Assembly: GCA_014529385.2 (NCBI GenBank)
Contig: CM043944.1
Coordinates: 91,009,914-91,071,913, forward strand
Direction of reading: 5' to 3'
DNA length: 62,000 nucleotides
Origin: Adiantum capillus-veneris
Taxonomy: Eukaryota; Streptophyta; Polypodiopsida; Polypodiales; Pteridaceae
Under the pieces are notes generated by a model. That model did no database searches. It was not told the DNA's origin and worked only from the letters and a program-made list of their open reading frames with translations. Of this stretch, positions 44,878-55,195 are shown one piece after another (within the stretch, counting starts at the first letter, position 1; every line of letters starts with the position of its first letter). A program made the position numbers and the translations under genes.

Positions 44878-45811
44878 CTGTTACAAGTGTGGAGGTGACC
44901 ATCTGATGAATGTTTGTCCACATACGGAAATCATTAGAATTAACGCTTATTGCACTGAGTGTGGGGTTACTCACTTCATTGAGGATTGTTCAAAGAATCC
45001 AAACAAAGTGCAAAAGACGACATTGAATATGCTAGAAACTATTCCTACCAGCAGTGGGTCTGAAAATGAAACTCTGATACCAACGCAAGTTGTTACTAGA
45101 GCTCAAGCTAAGAAAACCACTAGAGAACCTGAGAATGGAAAGTTAGCGACTGAAGTGGTTAGTCAAGGACCGCGGAGTCAGAGAAACACATGGAAAGCTA
45201 GAAAAGCACGCATGAAGTTGAGGAAAGAACGTGAAGACGCTATTCTAGCTGAGGAACTAAAGCAAACGAAAGAAAGATTAGAAAAACTTGAGAGTCAAAA
45301 CAGGAAACGAGAGATGAGCCCTGAACGAACGAAACAAAAGAGTATCAAAGAAACAACGAGCTTAAGCTCAGGGGGATCAGTGCTAGTCGACAAAGTACAC
45401 GAACCATTGGACGCACTGATGAGAGCTTACGAAGCTAGGTTAAAGAACAACCAAACACAAGAACAAAGGTGGATGACATACCCAAACGCGGAATTGGAAA
45501 AGCAGAGACTTGAAATGTGCCAGAGAATGATCGAGACTGCACAAGCCTTATTAGAACCACCAAGAGAAACAATGAATTGTGGAACGGAAAACCCAATTCA
45601 GCAAGAGACTATCATTTCACGGGTAGCTGAAAAGACTCCCAGTGCACAAAAGCCTGAAAATACACACAAGGATGACCGCATAGTATTGAACACAACCGAT
45701 CAGGAGATAGAGAGTTTTCATCCAGTCATACAGAGGTCTTACGGAAGAGATGAGGAGTACAATGAATTTTGGAAACAAGTGAGAGAGAGGCAAACTTTGC
45801 AAACGAGCTAA
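44878..45811 (+). pseudogene. G5 gag, zinc knuckles and charged tail
   Basis: Two knuckles in tandem, CYKCGGDHLMNVC and CTECGVTHFIEDC (each C-x2-C-x3-H-x4-C, one residue shorter than the standard C-x2-C-x4-H-x4-C). A lysine/glutamate-rich, probably coiled-coil stretch follows (KARKARMKLRKEREDAILAE), then a linker ending at TAA 45809. The shortened spacing recurs in the third knuckle of G4 (CNCCGIDHLIAQC), so it is a lineage trait. Confidence 0.85.
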
Positions 45812-45864
45812 GTTGCCAAGCTAATTAGACAAATTGGGAAAAGGACATTAGGAATCCTCCCATA

Positions 45865-46608
45865 GTGGAATTTGAGGCAGGATCTCAAGTGGACTTGGAT
45901 CTGCAATCTTACTGGGGAGATGGGGGCTCTGTTAGAACAATGGAGAGCAAACCTCACTCACTGAATACCTTACCTTCATACTTAGGAGAGTATGAAGCAA
46001 AATCCGAGATTAGAGCACTTCCCTCACGAAGAATTTCATCAGAAAAAGTCATGGACTCGCAAGGATTGATAGAGATCTTGTCAACACCAGTGACATGCAC
46101 TATCACTCTAGCTGAGCTTTTGAGGCTAAGACCACATATGTGGACCACTGTAGGAAAATGCTTGGAGAAATTTGGGATAAAAGACCCAACATCGAGACTG
46201 CAAGAGGGTATACAAGAGCTGAGTAAACCACAAAAGAATGCTAAGCCTGTACCCTTAAACAAGGTCGGAGAGTATTGCGAAGGTGAAGAGGGGAATACAA
46301 CCTTACCAGTTGAATTCCAAGGAGTGAACACGATGGCAATACTAGACAGAGGAGCTGGGGTAGCCATTGCTACAAAAGAAATCTGGAAAAAATGGGGGAA
46401 ACCAACAATAAGGAAGACTAGGTTGAAACTCCAATTAGCAGATGGACACATGGAGAAACCTATGGGGTTGTTAGAGAAAGTCGTAGTGACTTCTTGCGGC
46501 ATTGAATACGAACATACTTTTGCTATTGTCGATTTTGGCAAGGAGAATAACTATGATATCATATTGGGAAGACCATTCATGAAACAGTTAAAAATGGTCC
46601 AAGATTAG
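45865..46608 (+). pseudogene. G5 protease 1 (upstream retropepsin)
   Basis: The conserved order for Athila/Tat proteases is present: PLNKVGEYCEGEEGNTTLPV, then AILDRGAGVAIATKEIW, then YDIILGRPFMKQLKM. The active-site triplet is D-R-G instead of D-T/S-G. The residue after Asp is unusual in many Athila/Tat proteases, from what I know of the lineage, so this may be ancestral. TAG 46606 follows. An in-frame linker leads to RT. Confidence 0.85.
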
Positions 46609-49287
46609 GGCTACAATCACATATACCTGAGAAATATGGAAACCACTACACGTGTGAACCTGAGAGACCATAGCTACAAAGATGTGAACCGAACACCGGT
46701 AGAGGAGTCTGATTCAGCTACATTGGCGGGATCCGAATTTTCATCTTGGTTAGGTAAGCCCAAGGAGTTATGGATGTGTGGAGCCTCGAAATGTGGAAGT
46801 CTGAGGCGAGAAGAATATGTTTTAGAAAGTGCTATCGAAGACGAAACTTATATAGGAGAACCCTTTCCAGAGGACACACTTGAACCATTAGAATGGACAC
46901 ACATTCTAGCAACCCTAGATGTTTGTGCAATTCTGGATGGTCCCACAACGAAATTTTGCGACAAGGATGGGTACGACGTGGTTCCGTACTTCATGTTGAG
47001 AACTGTACTCGAAAAAGAAACTGAAAAGAACGATACAATAGAAAAGGAAGATGAAGAGGAGGTGTTTCACGACATTCCCGATCATCCTGAGTGGGGAAAT
47101 GAAGCAGACAACGAGTCAACGGACAATTCAAGCGGAAACGAAGAAACTATAACGGATGTCCGATTTTATGATTTTCCGAACCAAACTAAACAACGCCAGA
47201 AACGATATAGAGCAAAGAGAAAAACAAAGGGGGTTAGAATCAATCCGATGCCTAGAATAAGAGGAAAAAATCAATTCCTAATGCTAGTAAAGGCGGAAGA
47301 TTGTGTTAAGGACAAGATTTCTGGAAGAATGAGAGGCAATGATCAAAAGAGCTTACGAAAAGACAAAAGAGGCTCAAGAAATCAAGTTCAAAGGAATGGA
47401 ACGAAAACAGAAACAAAAAAATCAGAAAAGAACAAGCGCAACAGAGAACACACGGAGTCCAAGTTAGAACGTAGAAACAAGTACAGAGAGCTCAAGAAAA
47501 CTCTGAAAGAAGTTTGGACGACAGAATTTGAGAGTGGAGAGGACGAAAATGCCAAAATCAAGGAAAACATGGATGTTCCCTCTCACTATAGGAAATTCAC
47601 AATAGAGGATAGGAAGGTGGTATTAACCCCACCTATTCGAGAGAGAAAGCAGAACGAATCTTATGACGGACCGGAGGATGCAAAAAAAGTTGATTTAGCA
47701 GCTCCAGGTGAGACACCTAGACCGGTGTACATAGCCACAGATTTGTCTCCAGGCGAGGAAGAGAGACTTTTGAGTCTTCTCAGAGAGTATAGGGATGTGT
47801 TTGCATGGTCTTATAAGGACTTAAAGGGAGTTGACCCATCGATATGCCAACACACAATCCCACTGAAACAAGACGCAAAGCCTAGCAGACAGAGACCATA
47901 CACATATAATGATACATTTGCTAAGCGAATCAAAGAAGAGATAGATAAGCTAATGGAAGCTGAATTCATATACGAGATTGAACACACCGATTGGGTATTT
48001 CCGATTGTGGTAGTACCCAAGAAGAACGGAAAACTCCGAGTGTGTGTCAACTTAAAGAAAGTGAATGCTGCAACAATCAGGGACAATCATCCCCTGCCGA
48101 TAACTGATCATGTTCTAGAGCGTGTATCAGGAAAAACAGCATACTCTTTTCTTGATGGTTTTTTAGGATATAACTAGCTAGCCATAGCACTAGAAGATCA
48201 ACACAAAACAGATTTTGCAACGGAGTGGGGAATTTATGCTTATCGGGTTATGCCTTTTGGTCTAACCAATGCTCCCGCAACCTTCCAGAGGCTGATGACG
48301 CATGCTTTCAAAGAATACTTAAGGTTGTTTCTAGAAATATACATGGATGACTTATGTGTACATTCTCTTCTGAGAGATGAGCATCTAGAACACCTAAGAA
48401 AAGTATTTGAGAAATGTAGGACATATCGCATTTGTCTCAATCCTGAGAAATGTGTGTTTATGGTCCGACAGGGCAGAATTCTAGGACATATTGTCTCACA
48501 AAACGGAATATCCACGGATTTAGAGAAGATAAAAGTTATAGTGGATATGCCTAGACCAACCAATGCGAAACAAGTACAGAGCTTTATGGGACATTGCAGA
48601 TATTATAGACGATTCATTTACATGTACGCTATAATAGGCCAACCACTTTACAGGCTAATAGTGAACTTTGAATGGACAGAGGAGTGTGAGGAATCGTTCA
48701 AGAAATTGAAAGACGCACTCATTACTGCTCCAGTATTGAAATCACCAGATTGGGAGAAGATATTCCATGTGCATATAGATGCTTCGGCATATGCAATAGG
48801 ATGCATTCTGGCTCAGCCAGAAGAAGGAAACATGGATTTTCCTATCTGTTACGCCAGTCGACAACTCAACAATGCAGAGAAGAATTACACCACAACAGAA
48901 CGAGAAGGATTAGGAATGATATATGCTGTGAAGAAATTTCGGCATTATCTTCTAGCCAACAAGTTTGTCTTTTTTACGGATCACCAAGCCTTGCTCTACC
49001 TAGTGAATAAACCATGCAATACCGGGAGAATAGTGAGATGGTTCATTATCTTACTGGAATTCGACTTCACGATCGTAGTAAAGAAAGGAAAAACACATCT
49101 TATAGCTGATCATCTTTCGCGATTGACGAATGGGGAAGACCCTATAGGAGTAGATGACGACATGCCAGACGCGTACTTGTTCAACATAGAAATGATACCG
49201 AAGTGGCCTCAAAATGTCGTTAACCTATTAACCTATGGAGGAGAGTTTGATAGAAGAGAATACAACCAGAAACATATTGCTATTTAG
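46609..49287 (+). pseudogene. G5 reverse transcriptase and RNase H
   Basis: A long charged linker (46636-47570) precedes RT. Blocks in order: YRDVFAWSYKDLKGVDPSIC, EFIYEIEHTDWVFPIVVVPK, KVNAATIRDNHPLP, SFLDGFLGYN (first Asp), then TAG 48175 where CAG is expected. Next come VMPFGLTNAPATFQRLM, IYMDDLCVHS (catalytic DD) and GHCRYYRRFI. RNase H follows: HVHIDASAYAIGCILAQPEE, NYTTTEREGLGMIYAVKKF, FFTDHQALLYLVN and LIADHLSRL. It ends with DDDMPDAYLFNIEMIPKWPQ before TAG 49285. Confidence 0.92.
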
Positions 49288-50955
49288 CAATCCAAGAATC
49301 TTCAATTGGTTGCAGGAAGGTTGTATCAATTGGGAAATGATCATGTTTTACGACTATGCATCAATCCTGAGGAATATAATATATATTTGCGCGAAGAACA
49401 TGTTCAGGAATGTGCATTTCATTGTTCAAGACGGAACACATATAGGAATTTGTTACAATTGGGAGTCTATTGGCCAGGAATGAAAGAAAGCGTACATGAA
49501 TATGTCACTGTATGTATTGTATGTTCATCAAAACCGCCAGCAGAGTATTCGAAATTATATCAGATAATGATCGCTCCAGAATGGAGTCAGTATATTGTTG
49601 AATATCTCACAAATAGAACTTTCCCAGAAGGAATGTCAAAAGCTCGTCAGAAATCTGTAGAGACAGAAGCTAGAGATTACTCTTTAATAGGAGATCAACT
49701 CTATAAGAGAGGTAAAGACAACCAGCTTAGGATTTGCGCATCAGAGACTGAGTATGTGATAATACTAGAGCAAGCTCATGGAGGAGTAGGTGGAGGCCGT
49801 TTCTCAGGTGATAAGACAGCAAAACTTGTCTTAGCCGCAGGAATATGGTGGCCAACATTACATATGGACGCTGAGGAATACGTTAAACGGTGCGATGACT
49901 GTCAGCGGACCAAAGTACCACTTAAAAGAGATGATATGCCGCTTAGACCAATGATGGGGGCAAGAGCTTTTGCAAAATGGGGGATTGATTATGTCGAACC
50001 CATTTCACCTCCTGCATTTAAGACTCATGTACAATACATCGTTGTGGCTACAGACTATCTAACAAAGTGGGTCGAAGCAAAGGCAACTCAAAAAGCAGAT
50101 GCCAGGACCACGGCACAATTTCTATATGAAGACGTCTTTGTACGATATGGATTGCCAATAGAAATTGTGAGTGATCGAGGCACACATTTTATAAATGAAG
50201 TGATAGAGATCCTTCTAGATGAATTCATGGTAATCCATAGGAAATCAGCCCCGTATCATCCACAAGCAAACGGACAAGCTGAAGCAACAAACAAAACCAT
50301 ATGCACGGTCCTTACGAAGATTGTATCTGAGTCGAGAACTGACTGGGACCAGAAGTTGCATTCAACATTATGGGCATATAGGGTAGCATATAAAACATCA
50401 ATAGGAACGACCCCATATAACATGGTTTTTGGGCTAAATGCTATCTTACCAATAGAATTCTTGATTTCAACCTTAAGGGTGGCTAAGGATCTAGAGTGGA
50501 CAGAGCACGAGCTTTCTGATAGAATAGATGACCTGGAAAAGCTAGACGAGCTTCGCCTAAAAGCAATAGCTTCTATCTACGCTCAAAAAAGGTGACATAA
50601 GGAATTTTTTGATAAGCATGTGCGGACTAAAGAGTTTAAGTTTGGGGACTATGTCCTAGTTTACACTCTGAAACAGCATGCTAAGAAGCTTAAAAAGCGA
50701 GGGATGGGACCTCTGGTGATTAAAGATCTATCACCAAGTGGAGCCGTCAAGCTTGCTACATTAGACGGAGAAGAAATTCCCAATTGGAGTAGTGGATGCA
50801 GAGTGAAAAAGTATCTTTTGTTGCTAACCCAAGACATGCTTCTCAAAATACATCAAGAAAAGCTGCGTGTCCAGAAAAAGAAAATGATTTTGGAGGAAGC
50901 GCAAGTCGAGGCGAAGGAAAGAATGGAGAAAAGAAGACTACTACGTCAAAAATAG
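49288..50955 (+). pseudogene. G5 integrase with duplicated HHCC module
   Basis: Two zinc-binding modules in tandem. Module 1 (H 49399, H 49420, C 49513, C 49522) is a full H-x6-H-x30-C-x2-C. Module 2 (H 49777, R 49798, C 49891, C 49900) has Arg for the second His but identical spacing. The linker between them (IAPEWSQYIVEYLTNRTFPE) repeats the pre-finger sequence. The core follows: WGIDYVEPI, VSDRGTHFINE and NGQAEATNK give D, D, E. The C-terminal part (GDYVLVYT, KRGMGPLVIKDLSP) follows TGA 50593. It ends at TAG 50953, and the same frame then continues into protease 2. Confidence 0.9.
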
Positions 50956-51642
50956 CGCAATGAAGGAGCAATACAAATAAACGCAGTCAGTATAACAAAA
51001 ATGGATAATGACAAAGAAGAACCCATCATTGAATGCAAAGTAGGAACCAACCAAATCAAAGCCAGAGCACTATTGGATTCAGGAGTTCAAACTAACCTAC
51101 TTTCACTCAGTTTGTATAGACAATTGACAAATGACACTAAACTACAAACTGCCAAGCAAGAGTTAAAGAGTTACTCTGAGAATTCAATCAAAACTGTCGG
51201 ATGCACAGTTTTACATATACAGATTAACCAGTATGTGTATCCTCATATGTTTTACGTGGTTGAAGACCAAGCTACACAACATCCATTATTGCTAGGACAA
51301 CCATGGCAGAAGCAATACAATGCAATGATTGACTGGAGTTCTAATTCAGTGCTTATCAAATACGAAGGTGAAAGTCAATCAGTTAAGTTCACCACACGAG
51401 AAAAGCCAACTCCAAAGGACGAATCCAAAGACAAAGGTAAATAACAACCAGAGAAAAAGAAGAAGCAATGGCAACCAAAAGTTTCTATACAACTGGATTA
51501 CTCTTCGACGAGGAATTCTCAACAGTGGATAAGGAAGACAAGCAATAATATAACAACTCAACCTTGGGAAAAAACGGAGTCAAAGTTGGTATGGAGACCA
51601 AAAAAGGTTGTGCCAGAGAACGCAAAGGTTGTGCATGACTGA
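50956..51642 (+). pseudogene. G5 protease 2 (second retropepsin) and W-x-P-K tail
   Basis: In frame with integrase after one TAG; an ATG lies at 51001. Retropepsin signatures: IECKVGTNQIKARALLDSG, the active site LLDSGVQTNLLS, and HPLLLGQPWQKQYNAMIDW, matching the family's ILG.PW....A.IDW flap-end/C-terminal motif. After TAA 51442 the frame goes on with short tryptophan-centred units: QWQPK, QQWIRK, VWRPKK. It ends at TGA 51640, which overlaps the ATG of the next ORF. G4 has the same domain and tail at the same place. A second protease after integrase is not part of the standard gypsy layout. Confidence 0.72.
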
Positions 51643-53092
51643 ATCTGAAAGTCATAAAGCATCCCTCTATGACACGGAAAACGAGAGAGACGGCTTGATA
51701 CTCCAGCTAGCCGAGGCTTCAAGAGAGGTAACAAGTGCACAGGAAGCAAAGGAGCAGATAGAAGATGAGTTGGAGGCAACCAAGGATGAGCTCATTGAGC
51801 TAAGGGAAAGAGTCGAGCTCCAAGAAAGAACAATCACTAGACTTAGGACTACCCCTAGAGCTAGTAGAGCAGGAACTGAACAAGAAGGAACTCTCGTACC
51901 AGCTTTAGAAGACCAGATCCGAAGCTTACAAAGAGAGCTAAGATTAGAGCAAGTGCAAAGGTTGCACATTGCAGAGGGATCATTGGCTGCAGAGGAGAGG
52001 CTCACATTAGAAAATCAAACACTATGGACAGAGAATGAGGCCCTCCGCAAACAGCTCCAAGATCTACAAGAGCAACAAAGAAGAGAGACAGATACACCAC
52101 AAGAAGAATCAGGTGGAGCAGCCGTAGAGCTACCAGAAACTGGAGAGGCAACCACAATTGAAGATCCAGCCCCAGATCAAGAGGTGGCCTCGACCTCAAG
52201 AATCTCTGAAGAAGAAGAACAAAGGCTCCATGACCAAATAGAAAAGTCAGCAGAGGAGAGTGCCAAGGCGGAAATGGAATGGGAGAGGAGACTTCTCATC
52301 TCCATTAGACTTCAGGGATTAGACACAAAAGTGCTCCATGAAGAGTGGATGCAACCCAGCCTGCCTTTCCCTTTGATGAAATTTGAAGTGCTAAAGACGA
52401 AAAAGAGAATAGAGGAGGAGCAGTATGTCGCTCTTTACGAAGGCGACATCACAAAGGAGGAACAGTCAAAGAAGATAGTAGATTCACAACCTAGATGGAG
52501 GAAAGGTTGGCTGAACAAATACCCAACCTACCTCATCTACTTGGTGGAGGCACCAAAGGAGATTCGGGAGGATGCAACCTTCTGCCCGGTGCCAAGAGTC
52601 TGAAACTGGAAAGAGCATGGCAGGATTGCAGAAAAGAAGCCAAATTGGCTTATTTATCCCAGGATTCCAGGACCAAAGGCAGGAGAGAGAATAGGTAAAG
52701 CCTACATGGTGAAAACCCTAACGGGCACCATCAAGCTCTTTACTGGCTCTCATGACCTTTCGTGTCAGATGCTCAAGAAAATCTGCAGGACTCTCTTAGC
52801 TTGCATTGAAGTGTTCGCGCCAGATAAAGCCACGACCTCGAGTCTACTATCGACGGCCGACACAGTGACTGATATGATATATGATCTTTCATTGCAGCCT
52901 TCTCCAAAAGTGTTGCACCTCCTATACCAAAGGATTATGTTTTTGCCTAGCTTCCACATGCAAACATTCGAAGAAGCTTTCTACACCGGCTTTTTCACCC
53001 ACGAAAGCAAAATATTCGGCCCAACCTTGACCATCGGCAACCTACAATACGAATCACATTTGCAGATGCTCAAGACGACAGGACTTTATTGA
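51635..53092 (+). pseudogene. G5 extra ORF before the 3' LTR (coiled coil plus unknown domain)
   Basis: ATG 51635 overlaps the protease-2 tail stop (ATGACTGA). The N-terminal ~180 residues are a long heptad-type coiled coil (EQIEDELEATKDELIELRER; LTLENQTLWTENEALRKQL). An acidic linker follows, then a second helical stretch (EEEEQRLHDQIEKSAEESA) and a non-repetitive C-terminal domain. That domain includes YVALYEGDITKEEQSKK, RWRKGWLNKYP, KLFTGSHDLSCQMLKKIC and MQTFEEAFYTGFF. A single in-frame TGA at 52601 divides it. It occupies the position of the env-like ORF of Athila elements, but I see no signal peptide or membrane segment, so it is not env by sequence. Function unknown. Confidence 0.7.
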
Positions 53093-53129
53093 CCAAGCAT
53101 AAAAGTCATGTCAGGGACGACATGAACGC

Positions 53130-53141
53130 GGAGGGGGGGAG
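53130..53141 (+). other. G5 polypurine tract
   Basis: GGAGGGGGGGAG directly before the 3' LTR. Confidence 0.93.
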
Positions 53142-54081
53142 TGTTGAGCCAGCAGAGGATCACACCCACATTTTTGCTCACACTCATCATTTTTGTAACC
53201 ATTGATTGTAATAAATGTCTTTCCGACATTGATTTTGATTGGAGCCATTCATTAAGTAACGGGACTCAATTGAGTTTCCAGCTTGTAATTCCGAAGTAAT
53301 TTCACTTGCTGATGTAATTAGTTAGAGATGTTCTCACCTCCAAGGCTGAGGTATATAAGCCAAAGTTTTGTAACCTAAAAGATAGAGTTTTTAATCAAAG
53401 TGAGTTTTTGAGCGCTGTGACTGTGTCTGAGAGAGAGTGAGAGAGAGAGAGAGAGTCTTATCTACTTGCTACACGAGCTACGGAGCCGCCATTGGAGAAG
53501 CGACACCGCCATTGTGTTAGCAACGACGAGAGCTACGCACAGATACCAAGAGTGTGCGCTATCGGCTTCTATGTGTGGTAAGTTCCTACGAGCTTCGGTG
53601 TGAGTTTTCTTCCAACTCGTGTGTCGGAATGGAACGTGCAGCATATCTATAGAACCACAACGAGTAGAGCTACACATTGGTACCATCGGGGTCAAGTTTC
53701 GATCATTTGTATTTTTCGGCCTGTCTTCATACGCGTTTACCGCACGGAGTGATTATAGGTTGATTTTGCAGTTCAAGTCTTTAGGGTGTTGTTCTTACCT
53801 AGTGTATAGACTTCCCCCTGAGTTTGAGATCGATTCAATGATTCTAGATCCTGTTTCGTATAGCATTCGTTCGTAGTACGGATTTCAGTCACTTGCGTAT
53901 TTTAGAACTTAGATTTGATTTCCTTAGTAGTGATTGTCATTAGAAGGTTGAGTGGGTGATTTGACACCCACCTAGTTGTTTCCATGCGCCTGCGGGTCAA
54001 GCTCCGTCCTCGTCTGACAAATTCTGTTGTTGGTTGAGTTCTCGCTATTTAGCTTCCGCTAGCGGCGTAACCGCCTTAACA
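53142..54081 (+). repeat. G5 3' LTR (940 bp)
   Basis: Same length and termini as the 5' LTR, followed by the second GTATC (54082-54086). Most differences from the 5' copy are C/T or G/A transitions. Confidence 0.96.
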
Positions 54082-54086
54082 GTATC

Positions 54087-55195
54087 TATAATGGACTAGT
54101 CATTAGAGGTATCACTACTTGGGAAGCAGTCACCATGAATGCAATCCAATTGGAGGATAATTTAATGATTGCAGGAGAAAGAGTGTCTGCCGAGCTGAAG
54201 TCTAGTAGCTCGCAAGCGTCAAGGCATGAGCCAATGAAGATAAAGCCAATCGTGAAAGAGCAAACGATATCTGAGATGACTTTGGCAGATATCACCAAGG
54301 CCATCCAAGAAAACCTTAGGGATAATCGTGCTCCACAAAACACTCATATGTATCCAAGAAGGGAGCAACAATAGTGCTCAATTTTCTTGGGCCCACATAC
54401 TACGAGTGAATGCCCTACTTTCAGAGTAAAGTTTAATGGGACTTGTAACGCGTGTGGTAGGTATGGCCATCAAGCGAAGGATTGCGTAATGCTTAAACGC
54501 ATCATGGAAAATAGACCGCCTATAGCTTGGGCAGACTCACCTCGAGTTCCTACATTGATGCCTACCCCACCCATGGAGCAACAATTGCCATTACAGCACA
54601 TGGTCCCTAGAACCCAAAATGTGGTCCAAACCACACCGTTGCCACCTCCTGTGCTAGGACTGAACCCCCTCATCCAAGAGTTACACCTATGAACCAAATA
54701 GGTTGCGAGTCATCTAGTACTTATGTAGATTGCGAAGAGGACATAGACTCTAGTATCACCTATGGAGTAGACATGATTGAGGAGTGTCCCATGTACTATA
54801 TGGAAGACCATTGGGAACAAATCAAACCGGTATATCAAGCTACTGCGGTAGCAGCAAGAGGCCAAAACATTAATAGCTTTGCCAGGAGGCCACCTCTTCA
54901 GTGCTACGAATGTGGTGGACCACATCGAGTAGCTGAGTTCCCCATTAGAATGCAAAAGAATGCTGCACTAATGCAAACAAGTCAAGGGAGTGCATTGGCA
55001 ATGCCAATACTCACTTGTAATTGTTGTGGCATAGATCATTTGATCGCACAGTGTCCTAACAATCCAAACGCACCGAAAATCACACCATTGAACTTAATAG
55101 AGATTGTTGATGGGACACCACCAACTATAAACATAGTACCAGTAAACGCACTCACACGATCGATGCTCCAAAAACAAAATTATATTCTTGAGTAA
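54087..55195 (+). pseudogene. G4 gag, part after G5, with three zinc knuckles
   Basis: Completes the capsid (NGLVIRGITTWEAVTMNAIQ; TLADITKAIQENL). Knuckle 1, CNACGRYGHQAKDC, is intact near 54446-54487. Knuckle 2, CYECGGPHRVAEF, has Phe for the last Cys. Knuckle 3, CNCCGIDHLIAQC, is intact with short spacing. TAG 54372 and a frame change near 54690 interrupt it, and TAA comes at 55193. The Cys loss in knuckle 2 is a lesion or a family difference; it cannot be decided from one copy. Confidence 0.85.

Larger units (their letters stand above)
40128..54081 (+). mobile_element. G5: complete Athila/Tat-like element nested in G4 gag
   Basis: Two LTRs of exactly 940 bp, target duplication GTATC, a tRNA-Asp-type primer site, a polypurine tract, and an internal region with gag, PR1, RT, RNase H, integrase, PR2 and an extra ORF. 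By eye the LTRs differ at about 20 positions, plus a short GT/GA repeat difference, so roughly 2%: a young insertion. Pol from 45865 to 51444 is one frame with in-frame stops at 46606, 48175, 49285, 50593 and 50953. Length without duplications is 13,954 bp. Confidence 0.96.

Noticed and set aside
45954-46541. 195-codon minus-strand ORF.
   Set aside because: It is a shadow of the G5 protease-1 frame, with no family-like motif of its own.
51667-52005. Minus-strand serine/leucine-rich ORF.
   Set aside because: It is the antisense of the G5 coiled coil.
51635-53092. Env protein of G5.
   Set aside because: The position fits, but there is no signal peptide, transmembrane stretch or cysteine pattern. 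Coiled coil alone is not evidence for env.
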